A stretch of DNA of 64,000 nucleotides from the NCBI GenBank assembly GCA_032358255.1, contig JAULBX010025275.1, positions 1 to 64,000 of the forward strand, read 5' to 3'. Positions 40,501 through 50,966 of the stretch are shown one piece after another. Source of the stretch: Heterotrichella gracilis. Lineage: Eukaryota > Sar > Xanthophyceae > Tribonematales > Xanthonemataceae. Numbering within the stretch: position 1 is the stretch's first letter; each line of letters opens with the position of its first letter. A program made the translations under genes and the position numbers. Under the pieces are notes generated by a model. That model was not told where the DNA came from, made no database searches, and worked only from the letters and a program-made list of their open reading frames with translations.

Positions 40501-41322
40501 CCCTTGTAGTGCAGAGGGAACCCCAAGGCTGGGCCCACACCAGCCTCCCCAGTGCACAGCTGGCGGAAGTTCTCTGCTGTCTGTCACCAAAAAATATTGA
40601 CATGGTCAATAGGGTGGGGTGAGTGGGGCAAAGGGGCGTGGGTTCGTTCCATATACTATATGGATGACTGTACCAATGGAGGACTTCTAATTATTACAGC
40701 AAGTGCGAAGCATGCTGTGCGACAGGTGAGAAGAAGAAAAATTGTGTGTATAACCAAGGGGTATATAGAAAGAGATCTCTTTCTATATACCCCTTGGTAT
40801 AACCCAGATTTATCATGGCAGGCGGTGGCCAGTGGCTGGGCCCACTACAACGTGTGGGTGCACAGCTTGCGGAAGGCTCTTGCAGTCCAGAACCATGCAA
40901 GCAATGGTCTAGAAGCATACATTCTAGTGGCAATTGATGACCCCGAATGATGACCACAGCAGTGACCTCGGGTGCCAGCGGCTTACACACAAGGATGCTT
41001 GTTATGACTACCACGCAAGGATGTGTGCAACGGGGTGGTCCATTGACCAATGCAGACCGGTGTGATGAGGAGGGGTTAAAAGCAAAGGCAGGGTGGTGGT
41101 GAGTGGTGGTAGAGGCACTTACAAGTGACCAGCAAGTTATTCTAATAACTAAAGTACTGCTGTCAGTTGATCAGGGGTTGGTTGTTGGCTGGCGCCACCC
41201 CTCACCTTGGGCACCACATCTTGGAACAGCTCGAACACCACTCTGCCAGCTGGCTCCCCACCCACGCTGATGTCAACGTACACCAACGGGTTGTCAGCGC
41301 TTCGTCTGGTGGCGAATGGCAT
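37552..41322 (-). CDS. CYP40: CYP40-type cyclophilin with TPR repeats (peptidyl-prolyl isomerase D)
   Basis: Hsp90 co-chaperone with an N-terminal prolyl isomerase domain and C-terminal TPRs. Exons (minus): 41322-41206, 40580-40432, 40187-40013, 39774-39631, 39373-39248, 38711-38578, 38243-38117, 37701-37552. All phases agree; 373 residues, matching the family size. Cyclophilin motifs: [35 protein letters not shown] (catalytic Arg about 71), [12 protein letters not shown], and [13 protein letters not shown], where His replaces the cyclosporin-binding Trp, as is usual in CYP40. The TPR part starts at KGNQYFKQ and includes [18 protein letters not shown] and [17 protein letters not shown], then a charged helix ending AAYAKMFG, the classic CYP40 tail. 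Several introns hold exon echoes, and intron 1 has a perfect palindrome. Confidence 0.95.
38415..38480 (-). repeat. Degraded downstream echo of CYP40 exon 6
   Basis: Matches the interior of exon 6 (AAGGCCCTGCGCTAC..GAGCCCAGGCTC against AAGGCCCTGCGCTACCTCAA) with many changes, in the intron after exon 6. It is older-looking than most echoes here. Confidence 0.6.
38777..38902 (-). repeat. Two upstream exon echoes of CYP40 exon 6
   Basis: TTGCAG/GGCGACGCAGCCAAGGAGC (exon-like start at 38810) and CTGCAG/GGCTACGCAGCTGAGGCGC (38901) precede the real CTGCAG/GGCGACGCAGCCGAGGCGC at 38711, 91-99 bp apart. Each runs about 35 bases into the exon, then into telomere-like AACCCTAACCCC or A/C-rich intron. 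Confidence 0.88.
39437..39552 (-). repeat. Two upstream exon echoes of CYP40 exon 5
   Basis: TAG/GAGGGCACCCCTACCCTGT (39458) and CAG/GAGGGCGACCCCTACCCTGT (39552) repeat the start of exon 5 (TAG/GAGGGCGACCCCTACCCTGT at 39373). Flanking intron words (AAATGTC.ACAT) are duplicated too, so the unit is about 85-95 bp. Confidence 0.88.
40753..40798. repeat. Perfect 46-bp palindrome in CYP40 intron 1
   Basis: Two exact 23-bp arms, the left beginning ACCAAGGGGTATATAGAAAG, meet with no spacer at AGATCT. A direct repeat TATAACC flanks or overlaps each outer end. Such a sequence would extrude as a hairpin in DNA or RNA. It may be the remnant of a very short inverted-repeat element. Confidence 0.95.
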
Positions 41323-42538
41323 CTTGAAACGTGCCAGGTGGTGGTCGCCTACCCCTCACAAGGTCAGGCTCGTCCTATCCCTTACAGGCTGGTTCCTTCC
41401 TGCAGCAGGTTGCAAGTGATGAGTCCCCTCCTTTAGGGTGCAAGTGGTGAGTCCTGTGCAACGGCAGGGGTTTTGACTGTGATCTGAGGAGGTTATCTTA
41501 ACGATGCCCGTCGTGGCTGAGCCGAGTAAGTTGCAACCTGACCTGCTGCTAACATGCCATTGTATTGACACATGCCGTCAGATCGTTACTTTGGTATTTT
41601 GCCTACTTGCACGGCAAACTACCGAGATCGTTGCAGTCAAACATATCATATCGAATAGGACACTACAGATGGAAAGGGTTTTTACCTGCCTCTGCGGCTA
41701 TAACCAATTTGCAGCGACGCAGAATGCATGCATCATGGCATGCATAGGTAAACATGTGCCCACAAACGATGCGAGAAGAGTAGAGTCTCGCAAGAGGCCA
41801 GGGCACTGCGCCATACACTTGCCTACACGCCTCAGCTCCACCGTGCACCTTACCTGAAAAGCACGATTGCCTGTCCCTTGCCTTCACAGAGCGGCAATGC
41901 GTGAATGGAGGTGGTTGGATGGCTCGTGCAGATCAATCGTCAGGAATATGGCAGGGAATATGGAGTGGAATACAAGGACGATAGGCTTACAAAGCGTATG
42001 GTTATGCCACAACCATCCGCGCACAGTGAATGTCACGGCTTGTGAGTACACCATAAAAATCCAACGCGGTGGTGAAGTTCTAGACAAAGATGGACTGCTT
42101 TGATGCGCTAATCTAGTAGACATTATGAGCAAGAAAAATAGTTTACAAGTCCCGCAATGGCAGCCAAGGCATAGGTGTCTTTACACCTGTGCATGGTAAT
42201 GCTTGTTTGGGGAGCACTGACTAGATACCTGCAGCCCACATCACCCAGCATGCCATGCACCCCATCCGTTCACAATGATCGCCAGTAGCAGTTTGATCAG
42301 TGGCTACTATCTGACCCTGTATAACCACCCAGATGCAATCATCCCCAGGTGCCACTTACCCCTCCTGTACCATGGTCTCCACCGCCCACAGGCATTCCGG
42401 ATGCCACCCAACTGCGTAAAGTGCTGAAGCACTTTCGTAACGGGGATTGCCACCATCCCGCTTCATACACTGACCCAGTCTTACTGTTGCATGTCATGGT
42501 TCCAACACATCGAGCGCCCATGGCCCACTGGCAGAGCT
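41323..42538. other. Intergenic: CYP40 promoter and lipase 3' flank
   Basis: Upstream region of CYP40 and downstream region of the lipase gene. No coding potential recognised. Confidence 0.5.
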
Positions 42539-45500
42539 TCACAGCTCGCTTTTTGGCTTTCGGGACGCTGCCATGGCCATGTGCTCTGCCACCAGCTGGT
42601 CCTTCTTGGCAGCCGCGTAGGTCTTGACCATGGCCGCCAGGGCGCCAAAGGCCTTCTTGCTGGCCGCACCCACAGCCGCGCCCACCTGGAAGCATGGATG
42701 TTAGAGTTCATTATCATTCCAAGAAAAAATGGGGTTTAATGCTAATCACTAGGGCAACGTGGGCTGACCTACTCCAGCATGACCTCAAGTCGCGTGGGAT
42801 CAATAGATGGTTCAAGCAGTGCCAGGAGAGAGCTGCGTGGCGCCGCATGTGCAAGACTGACTGCTAATCTGGCTATTTTGCTGGAATGCATGTAACTAAC
42901 TAACTAACTAGGCGACAAGGTTTTTTTTACTTCTTTGCTAATCATTATTCCAGCTCAAATGCAGGGTGCGTCAGTCGATGTAAACCACAGCTAAAAGATG
43001 TTTTTTTGCTGTATATTAAAGCCCACGTACTCCAGCATGACTCTATGCAGAGTTGCGCGCACGGCTTTTGTCATTGGTGCCCCCACCTTTTCCGCCTTGA
43101 CATGCGCCTCGCTCTTTGGCCTGTCCGCTTGCACCAGGAACAGCTCCTCCAGGCTGGACACATCCTCCTGGTCAGACGCACCCTGCGCAGAGGGTAAGCA
43201 AGTGGGTGGAGCAGGGGGGATTAAGGTCAAGGTGGCTGCAGTCCTGGGGTTCATATGATCCACCATGGGCATCCTCCTCGTGAGCGCATGCATAGGTTTT
43301 GTACCTTCAACCGTCAACCATAAACTTACAACCCACTTCTCCACTCACCAGTCCTTGAAGCCATGTCGCAGGTCCATGGCCAGGCTAAATCCCAAACCCT
43401 AAACCCTAAACCCGAAACCCGAAACACACGAACCCCAAGCACCAGTCTCTGCCAGCCATGTGGCGGATCCATGGCTAGGTTAAACCCTAAACCCAATACA
43501 CACAATCCGCACGCGCCAGTCCCTGCCAGCCATGCCGCAGTTCCATGGCCAGGTTAAACCCTAAACCCTGAACTCACAAACTCCACGCACCAGTCCCTGC
43601 CAGCCATGTGGCGCGTCCATTGCCAGTCCGTGCAGGTGCCCCTTGACCTTCTTCTCATACACAAGGATGGAGTGGTCAAGCAGGGCGCCACCATTGCCCA
43701 TCTGCGCACTGAACGACTTCCACACCTACGACACGCAGCTCCAGGTCAGACACAGAGGGTAGGGTTTAGGGTTTAGGGTTTGGGTTTACACCAGTATGGA
43801 GCGGTCAAGCAGGGCGCCGCCGTTGCCCATATGAGCACTGAAACACTTCCACACCTGCAGCACGCAGCTCCCAGGTCAGACACAGAAGTAGGGTTTAGGG
43901 TTTGGGTATGACTCTCAGGTATAAACAGAACAGAGCTGCTTGGCGCCGCATGTGCAGGATTTGACTGCTAATCTGGCTGCATTGCTGGGATGCATGTAGC
44001 TGGGTATGTTGACCAACATACCCAGCACTGCCCTCCTACCCTCCACCCACCACCACCCGTCCTGACAGCCCTCCAATACCGCAATCCCATGCCAGCATCT
44101 ACACGAAGCCCCCATCCCCCACACCCTTACCTGGCGCACATCTAGGTTTTTCGCAACCTCCCCTGCATACTTTGCATCCCCTATCCTCCCCTTGGAGCTG
44201 GGGGCATCTGAGCCCCCCGGCAGCAGCGTGCGGATCGTGTCCCCAATCACAAAGTGGTAGGTGCCAAAGGGTTGATAGTGGTAGGCGATGCCTTTCACGG
44301 CCTGCAGAGATGATACGAGAGATGGGACACAAGGGTCTTGACGCAAGGTTTTTGTGCCAAGTCATCTTGAGTGATGGGGATGTACGACTCTGCAAACGTT
44401 TGGATGTGGGCTTTAGGGATTAGGGTGTAGGGTTCACCTAGAGAATGGGGATGTACGACTCTGCAAAGATGTGGGCGTTGGGTTTAAGGTTTCAGCGTTT
44501 AGGGTTTAGCGTTCACCTTGAGAATGGGGATGTACGACTCTGCAAAGGTGTGTATGGAGTCCAGCGCACTGCCCAGCACCCGAGGTACGATGTCAGCGTT
44601 GTTGACAAAGTTGTGGAACTGGAGGCGCCCTGCATAGGCTGGATGCTGCTCCAGGCGTTGCAGGGAGGCATACAACGTGGATGGAGAGGGGGAGTGGATG
44701 ACCATGGGGGCGCCAAAGGTGATGACTCCGCCGCCTGCAGGGTGGGGGATTGGGGTGGGTGTGTGGTACAACAGGAGGGATATCGAGAGGCGTATGTGGG
44801 GGCGCCGAAGGTGATTGCCACCTGCATGGTGGGTAAAGGGGTGGGGGCAGTGTGAAGGGTTGTACATGGAGTCTTACAGGTGGATGGAGAGGGCATGTGA
44901 ATGAACATGAGACTTTGTCCTAAATGCCGACTTTGTCCTAACACTGGCGTTTGGTTGTAAAATGTACAAATTATGTGCTTCAAAATTTAATCTGTAATTT
45001 TAAATTTGTTTGAAGTCACTTGTATGCGACAATACCTGTTGCAAATACTCCGCCCATCTCCACCGGGTGCGTGAGCACATGCAGCATCAAGGCATTGGCG
45101 TAGCCGCCGCCCAGCGAGTGGCCCGTGATCCACACCCTCGCCGGGGTGTCGCGCTTTTTCTGGTACTCTGTAATGAAGGTGACGATGTCGCCTAGGTTCT
45201 TCTTCAAGCCCTCGTAGAACCCCGAGTGGATGTTGATCTCCACGTCCTCTGCAGGAATGAAATGTGAATATTAGGGATTAGCGTGTACTGTAATTCAATT
45301 CCAATCCTCTGAAGGAATAGATGTTATCATTAGGGGCTGATAATTACTGTCAATTGGATCCCATTGATGCCAGAATGGTGTTGACCACCACGTCCTCTGC
45401 AGGAATTTTAACAATCCCATTGGATCAATGGAGTTTCATTGAACAGCCAATTGACACGAGAACAGCATTCCAGATGGTGGTGCCTCAAAAGGTATCAAAT

Positions 45501-46678
45501 GGGCCATGGGTCTCCTGGCACATAGCCAATGCAACCCTTCCACCCTACTTATGATACCCTGTAAATTCAATCCAACCCATGCACCCTCACCATTGTGCCC
45601 CGTGATGTCCATCCGCTGGCTAATGATGTTGACATCGATGAGCGCATCGCTGTAGGTGGTGGTGCCCCTGAATGCAAGCACCAGGCCGAGCCCATCCACC
45701 TCCCAAATGGCAAACTGCTGGGGATCCTTCAAATCCTCGTCGCTGCGTGCCAGCCTGCACAAAAGGTGGGGTGGTGGGTGGGGAGAGGTAGGAATTATGC
45801 ATGCGGAAAGGGGATTAGTACTGCAACGTAATCTCCCAGTTGTGTAATGGACCCACTACAGTGTGCGTCAAGAGCGGTGCATATGTGGGGTTTTGGGTGT
45901 GCAAGGCTGTGCAGTAGGATGTGCCAGACTGCTTTATGTTGTGGGTGGCGCAAGCTATGCAAGGGTGAGTCCTGAGCTAGTGGTACAGCCGGAACGCACG
46001 TAGCTATTCACTTAATTAAAGGTCCACACCTGATGTACAGCAGCTTTGCCCAGATGACCTTGGTGCGGTCCATCCTGCCCATCAGCGGGACATCAAACTG
46101 GGTCTCCTGGCCAACCTAAGAGGCAAAGCACAACCCAACAGTTCTCAGCATGGCGTGCCTAGACCCTAGCTAGGGTCCATGTGCCAGCTGCTTGCTGTGC
46201 AAAATGCGTGGATGTAGTATTACTGGATCACATCCCAGTGGCAAACCCATGAGCTACCAGGTACTGGAGTGCAAACTGCTGCGTTTGTCAAAACTAGCAC
46301 AATATAATGGACGGTATGGAGTCATGGAATGACCCCAGTGGCAAACCTTTGTTTAGGGATCTTTGGGGCTGCAGCAGCACTGATTCCTGGCGAGCAGGTG
46401 AATGAGTGCGTAGCGCGGCCCAACCACCATCTCCCACTTCCCACCTGGTCCTCTATGAGCGAGTAGATGAGCACCGAGAGCTGTGCAAGCACGTAGGAGC
46501 ACCTCAGTATGCCCACGTCTTGCTCCACCGGGGGCAGGTCAAACACTGCATCCGTGGCCACCCGGGAGATCACAGAGGCTGCTTTGAAGAAAGAGAAGCC
46601 TCCGGAGCTGGGACCCGCTTTTGGGCTGTCGCTGGTCGGGCTGTCTTGTTCAGGTTGGGTGTTGGCTGGGCTTGCCAT
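42539..46678 (-). CDS. Class 3 (fungal-type) lipase domain protein
   Basis: Probable triacylglycerol or galactolipid hydrolase; substrate unknown. Exons (minus): 46678-46445, 46115-46030, 45754-45591, 45248-45036, 44734-44517, 44301-44131, 43725-43591, 43182-43027, 42685-42539. Phases agree; about 507 residues. The start MASPANTQPEQDS opens a Ser/Pro-rich stretch. Lipase features: GLVLAFRGTTTYSDALIDVN (oxyanion-side strand), WITGHSLGGGYANALML with the nucleophile Ser about 206 in GHSLG, FHNFVNNADIVPRV with the acid Asp about 280, and LLDHSILVYEKKV with a candidate His about 380. The C-terminus (ASKKAFGALAAMVKTYAAAK) is an amphipathic, Ala/Lys-rich helix that might bind membrane; that is inference. 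Introns contain eight exon echoes and two LINE-like fragments. Confidence 0.88.
42765..42905 (+). mobile_element. LINE-like 3' fragment with (TAAC)n tail in lipase intron 8
   Basis: The best copy of the repeat family. It encodes DLKSRGINRWFKQCQERAAW then RRMCKTDC and a stop, followed by a short trailer and the tail GTAACTAACTAACTAACTA. A coding end followed by a tetranucleotide tail is what a 5'-truncated LINE insertion would look like. It is antisense to the lipase gene. Confidence 0.6.
43349..43560 (-). repeat. Three downstream exon echoes of lipase exon 7
   Basis: The exon end (CATGGCTGGCAGGGACTG, donor at 43590) recurs with donors or donor-like sites at 43516 (GC), 43442 (GT) and 43348 (GTGAGT), 74, 74 and 94 bp apart. 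Telomere-like TTTAGGGTTTA words fill the space between copies. The copy at 43349 has the best donor consensus but would change the reading phase. Confidence 0.88.
43796..43862 (-). repeat. Upstream exon echo of lipase exon 7
   Basis: CAG/GTGTGGAAGTGTTTCAGTGC then GGCGGCGCCCTGCTTGACC repeats the first 60 bases of exon 7 (start 43725), then ends in TTTAGGG-type sequence. It differs at about seven positions. Confidence 0.88.
43928..44005 (+). mobile_element. Shorter copy of the same repeat family in lipase intron 6
   Basis: Begins within the motif (RAAWRRMC) and shares the trailer TGACTGCTAATCTGGCTGCA and the end GGGATGCATGTAGC with the copy at 42765. Strongly 5'-truncated. Confidence 0.6.
44366..44475 (-). 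repeat. Two downstream exon echoes of lipase exon 5
   Basis: TTTGCAGAGTCGTACATCCC (coding FAESYIPI) recurs at 44475-44438 with donor CTAG/GTGAAC, and at 44405-44366 without a donor. Spacing is 79 bp and then about 70 bp, with TTTAGGG words between. Confidence 0.88.
44790..44826 (-). repeat. Upstream exon echo of lipase exon 5
   Basis: GCAG/GTGGCAATCACCTTCGGCG then CCCCC repeats the start of exon 5 (GCAG/GCGGCGGAGTCATCACC) about 85 bp upstream of the real one, with base changes. It diverges from the exon soon after the shared CCCCCA. Confidence 0.75.
45377..45405 (-). repeat. Short upstream exon echo of lipase exon 4
   Basis: CCTGCAG/AGGACGTGGTGGTCAAC resembles the exon 4 start CCTGCAG/AGGACGTGGAGATCAAC at 45248. 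It is only about 18 exon bases long. Confidence 0.7.
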
Positions 46679-46766
46679 GGTGAGAGAATGGTGAGGTACA
46701 GTGCCCAGTAGGGGCAGTGGGATAGGGCGGTGCACCTGAGGGGCTTGGAAGGTTTGTGCAGGAGAT

Positions 46767-47118
46767 TCAGCATGCCCCACACGTCTTCCTGCAGGCCTCT
46801 TTCACATAGCCTGTGGCAGAGACACCAGATCAGTTTGTGACGACTGAGCTAAGTGGTTTCCCAAAGGGCTCATGCATACCGTCATAGGTAGCTCCAAGTT
46901 TACACTGTGGCTGTACCTGTATTGCACATGTTGTTCAGCTTGTACCCGTTGCACATCTTGACGGCAAGCTGGTCTTGGCAGTCTGCTACCGCTGCTGCAT
47001 CCACGTCAATAACTTCAGAGTACCCAACGAAGGAGCCCTCTCTTTTCACTGGTCGAGCACAGTGACCAACACCGAAGGTGAGAAACAACAGGAGGAGTAG
47101 AGAAAGCAGTCGCTGCAT
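46767..47118 (-). CDS. Small secreted ShKT-like cysteine-rich protein (2 exons)
   Basis: 81 residues. Exon 1 is 47118-46917 and exon 2 is 46810-46767; the phase agrees. A strong signal peptide (MQRLLSLLLLLFLTFGVGHC) is followed by a short mature chain with six Cys at about 47, 56, 65, 74, 78 and 81, ending ACRKTCGAC. This C...C..C ending and spacing fits the ShKT (ShK-like) domain, common in algal and animal secreted proteins, often as an accessory domain. The function of a stand-alone copy here is unknown. The gene ends only 89 bp before the lipase start on the same strand, so the lipase promoter must be very short or lie within this gene. Confidence 0.65.
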
Positions 47119-47558
47119 AGTTTCAGGTCCTCACATCGACTACCGAGTTTGCCCATGGAAATTTAGTGCATGCATGCCATATGCATACTGGCACCCAACA
47201 CCGTTTACTTCCGTTGAGCAACAACCGTGACTGTACAAAGAGTAAGGTGCGCATCCTATGGTGCGTATCCAATACTGGGCTGCCTTCTTATTTCTCGTTT
47301 CTGGTCAAGGGCACTTTTCACCGGGGTCGTCCTTTTGGGACGGTGGGCCCTTATTATCCCAGGCAAATAGTTGCTTGGCCCATATAACTTGGTTGCCCTG
47401 CGCTGCAACTCCGACAATTCTTTTGTGTAGGTGGCTAGGTTAGAAAGTTTCCTTGCAACATTTTTCCACACGCTTTGACGCCCTTGTATTGCCCGCCCGA
47501 TTTTGGCCATCTCCCCGCATCTCAAGGTTTCACAAGGAGGTGGTCGTGGGTGTGGTCC
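47119..47558. other. Divergent promoter region of ShKT gene and KAPA synthase
   Basis: 440 bp between two divergent genes. No individual promoter element could be assigned. Confidence 0.45.
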
Positions 47559-50500
47559 ATGAACGACTGGGAGGACTGGATTGCCGGGTCAGTCCAATAC
47601 CTGCAAGATAAATCGCTGCTGCGGCGCCTCAGACCGACCATTCCCAGCGACAATGCTGTTGAGGTAGCAATGCATGCATATGGACTGTAACCCTACTTTT
47701 CTGTGGGTTGCCCTTACATGCCACGGCTCATGCACAGGTGGAGATAGCGACAGACGAACTGCAGGCATGGGTTGATGACCAACCGTCACCTTCAGACACG
47801 GCTCCAGACGGTAACATCAGCAATGGACAAGGAGCGCCTCAGGTATCCTTGGCATTAATCATCGGATGCATCAAACATACATGCATTACCACAGTCAATA
47901 CATGGCGCTGCACGCACCCATGCGTGGATATACACCTTCAATTTAAAGCACGAATACCCACCACCGCCACCCAACTGCATGGATACCCACCGCAGCCACC
48001 ACTACCACCACCACCACCACGCACAATCACATGCCTGGACACCACCGCCGCTGAACAGAAAGCGCTCTGCATGTTACATGCGCCAAACTCACCTTCACTT
48101 TTAATTGTACTTTCTCTCTCATCCGACTTTGTCGTGTGGATACAGCGGCTACGCCTCTTCAGCCTCAATGACTACATGGCGCTGTCAACACACCCGGAGG
48201 TGCGAGGGGCAGCCGCAAGGGCAGCAGCACAGGCGGGCATGGGTGAGCCACAGACACTGCAACGGTTCCCTTCTTCCATTGCAGTACCACTTCTGGCAAT
48301 TGCACCTCGCATTAATTGCATTGCAGTACTACTTCTGGCGGATGCAGCTCGCCCTTTGCATTGCAGTACCACTTCTGGCGTTAGTGCCTCTCCCTCTCAT
48401 CCACACCCTTGCCATTCCCTCCCCACATACACTCCTCCTCTGCCCCACCCACGTCATCCCCAACACTGGAACCACCTCATCGCCAATTCACACCCCGCAT
48501 CCATTGCCCATTGCAGGCCCTCGGTCCTCTGCACTGGTTGGGGGCTACACCACCCACCACCAGCGCCTTGAGCGCGCCATTGCACAGCTGAAGGGTGCAG
48601 AGGCCTGCCTGCTCTTCCCCACAGGTAGGCTGCTTTTGTTTTTGTATTTTAATAGTTCCTGCATTTGTATATATAGCTGTTTCTTATTGTTATCACTTTT
48701 GTATATATAATATTTTCATTGTTACTGCATTTGCATTATATTTTTGGTTGTTACTGCATTTGCATTAATATTTTTGGTTGTTACCGTATCGTATTTATAT
48801 CTGCTTTCATTGTTACTGCATTTGTATTAAGATTTGTTATCAATTGTTTCTGGTCTTGTATTTGTATGTGTAATTGTTGCATTTATTGCTATTGCTTTTG
48901 TATTCACGTGTTATATGTGTTTATTTCCCACAGGCTACGCCGCCAACCTGGCGGCCACGGCGGCGCTGTGCGGCAACTCCCACACCGCCATCTTCTCAGA
49001 CGAGCTCAACCATGCATCCATCATCGACGGGTGCCGCCTGGCGGTGCGGGACGGGGCCAAGCTGTGGGTGTACCGCCACAATGACATGGACCATTTAGAG
49101 CAGCTGCTGTCTGCATGCCCTAAAGGTGAGGGTGTCTTAGAGCTGTGTCAAATGGGCATGTCATCACTGCACCCATCATCCAGCGCGGAGAGCACAGCAC
49201 GGCCAACTCTCTAACTCCCTGCGCCCGGGGGGGGGTTGGAAGAACAAAAGGAAAAAATCTACAAAATAACTATTGCGCCTAAAGCACCTCACACCTCGCA
49301 GGCCTGCGCAAGTACGTGGTGGTGGACAGCCTGTTCAGCATGGATGGCGACTTTGCCGACCTGCACGGACTGGTGGCGCTCAGGCGGCACCACGGCTTCA
49401 TGCTGGCCATAGACGAGGCCCATGCAACGCTGGTGTGCGGCGCAAGGTACGGGCCCACGCAGGGTCATGTGCACCAGTCATGTGCAGGCATGTACACTCA
49501 TTTTTGCCCCATTAATGCGCATTTTGTCTGGCATTTCTCTGGACCAATTTGTCTGGCATTTTCCCCCCAATCATGTGCACTCAAGGGCCTGATAGCGGTC
49601 AGGCGGCTGCATGGGTTCACACTGACCACAAAAGGCGCATGCAACGCTGGTGGCGGGTGCAAGGTGCGGGCCCGTGCACATCCTTGTGGGCTTCATGGGG
49701 GTGGTTTGGGCGCTAGGAAATATACGGAAATACTAATGCTAGTACCAGTACACCCCTGGTCGTGTGCAGTAGAGGGCAAGCGCAGCAATGTGCACCCCAC
49801 ATGCACCCACCAACAAGGCGCATGCGGATGCGCCGCAATGCCAACGCATTTACTTCCCCTGGCGGTTGCAGGGGAGGGGGTGCAGCGGAAATGATGGGGG
49901 TGGAGCATCACGTGGATGTGCACATCGGGACCCTAAGCAAGGGTTTTGGCGCCCTGGGGGGATTTGTGGCCTGCAGCTGCCAGGTGAAACAGTACCTGGT
50001 CAACCGCGGCAGGCCCTACGTGTTCTCCACCTCGCTCCCCTTGCCTGTGGTGGCAGCAGCGCAGGCGGCGCTTGATGTGTCCCTCAAGGTGCGCCACCGC
50101 ATTATATTACAGGGTTCTTAGATTTAGGATTGATAACATGCCCTATGTGTTTTTAATCTCGCTCCCACTCCCACTGGCGGCGGCCCAGGCGGGGCTGGAT
50201 GTGTCCCTCAAGGTGCACCACTGCATTTAGGTTACAGGATTCGCAGATATGGGATTCATGACAGGCCCTATGCGCTACATGCCTTTTTGCCAGCCTGCCC
50301 TGTGCTGGCACTGTCATACCATCTCTGAATCCTTTTTTGTTTATTTTTATTACTATAAAATACTACTAGTACTCTTGCGGCCGCAGGATCCCAGCTTACG
50401 CGCCAACCTGTGGGCCAGGGTGCGCCAGTTGGGCGATGCCCTGGGTGTGCCTGCGCAGTCCCCCATCATCCCGCTCATCATAGGGAGCGAGGCAGATGCA

Positions 50501-50966
50501 GTGAGGGCGGCCAATGCCCTGCTGGCACGTGGCTTCCACGTGCCCGCCATCAGGCCGCCGACTGTGCCTGCAGGGACCAGCAGGTGTGGTGTAGGGCAGG
50601 GTAGCGATGGGGCTTGGCCGTGTGCAGGAGGGTATATGTTTGCTGGGATGCCAGATAACTAGTGCATGCATGTATGCTCCAGGCTGCTGGCCAGCTTGTC
50701 TGCAACACACTCGCTGCGTAGGACGTTCATGGGACATTTCCCTTTCCAGTGCATGGTAAAATATGGTATATGTCGATTTGCCCCCCCAGTTGATGATATA
50801 ATTTCTACATAAGGAGAAAACAAGTGCTTGCTGCAGGTTACGGGTGAGCCTATCTGCTGCACACACTGCAGAAGACATCGACGACTTGGTGGCGGCGCTG
50901 CACGAGTGCGGTGTGCAGATACAGGGCACCACTGGTAAAGGCGTAGCCGTGCTGTCCAAGTTGTAG
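47559..50966 (+). CDS. BIOF: 8-amino-7-oxononanoate (KAPA) synthase with peroxisomal SKL signal
   Basis: PLP enzyme that joins pimeloyl thioester and L-alanine in the first committed step of biotin synthesis. Exons: 47559-47663, 47738-47842, 48146-48242, 48517-48624, 48934-49125, 49302-49446, 49872-50088, 50387-50583, 50837-50966. All phases agree; 431 residues. The start [20 protein letters not shown] aligns with plant KAPA synthases. Motifs: [73 protein letters not shown] (Asp about 240, His about 243) and [14 protein letters not shown] (PLP Lys about 274), then AIRPPTVP. The last residues are VLSKL, a canonical type 1 peroxisomal signal. It is not serine palmitoyltransferase or ALA synthase: the plant-type N-terminus and FSMDGD/IRPPTVP motifs fit KAPA synthase. 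Three introns carry exon echoes. Confidence 0.93.
48270..48390 (+). repeat. Three-copy tandem with acceptor-like ends in KAPA intron 3
   Basis: CATTGCAGTACCACTTCTGG recurs three times about 40-50 bp apart, each carrying a TTGCAG acceptor-like end as in the real exon 4 acceptor (CATTGCAG at 48516). No coding match to exon 4 follows. Confidence 0.8.
49597..49690 (+). repeat. Downstream exon echo of KAPA exon 6
   Basis: About 67 bases of the exon 6 end, with the donor, recur 217 bp downstream (GGCGCATGCAACGCTGGTGG then AAG/GTGCGGGCCC, against GAGGCCCATGCAACGCTGGT and AAG/GTACGGGCCC). The similarity continues into the intron. Confidence 0.82.
50139..50225 (+). repeat. Downstream exon echo of KAPA exon 7
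   Basis: Repeats the last 74 bases of exon 7 (CTCGCTCCCACTCCCACTGG, GCGGGGCTGGATGTGTCCCT then CAAG/GTGC), 124 bp downstream. The following intron bases (CACC.CATTA) also match. Confidence 0.9.
50683..50720 (+). repeat. Degraded upstream echo of KAPA exon 9
   Basis: CCAG/GCTGCTGGCCAGCTTGTCTGC resembles the exon 9 start GCAG/GTTACGGGTGAGCCTATCTGC with scattered changes, 154 bp upstream. Confidence 0.5.

Noticed and set aside
46767-47118. The small Cys-rich gene as a potassium-channel toxin
   Set aside because: The ShKT fold is widespread in non-toxic algal and animal secreted proteins; only the Cys pattern and signal peptide are shown.
48105-48710. A 201-codon plus-strand frame in the KAPA synthase region
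   Set aside because: It is out of frame with the conserved exons 3 and 4, which explain this stretch with correct phases.
47559-50966. Serine palmitoyltransferase or 5-aminolevulinate synthase as the identity of this PLP enzyme
   Set aside because: The N-terminus, FSMDGD, TLSKGFG and IRPPTVP motifs match plant KAPA synthases best.
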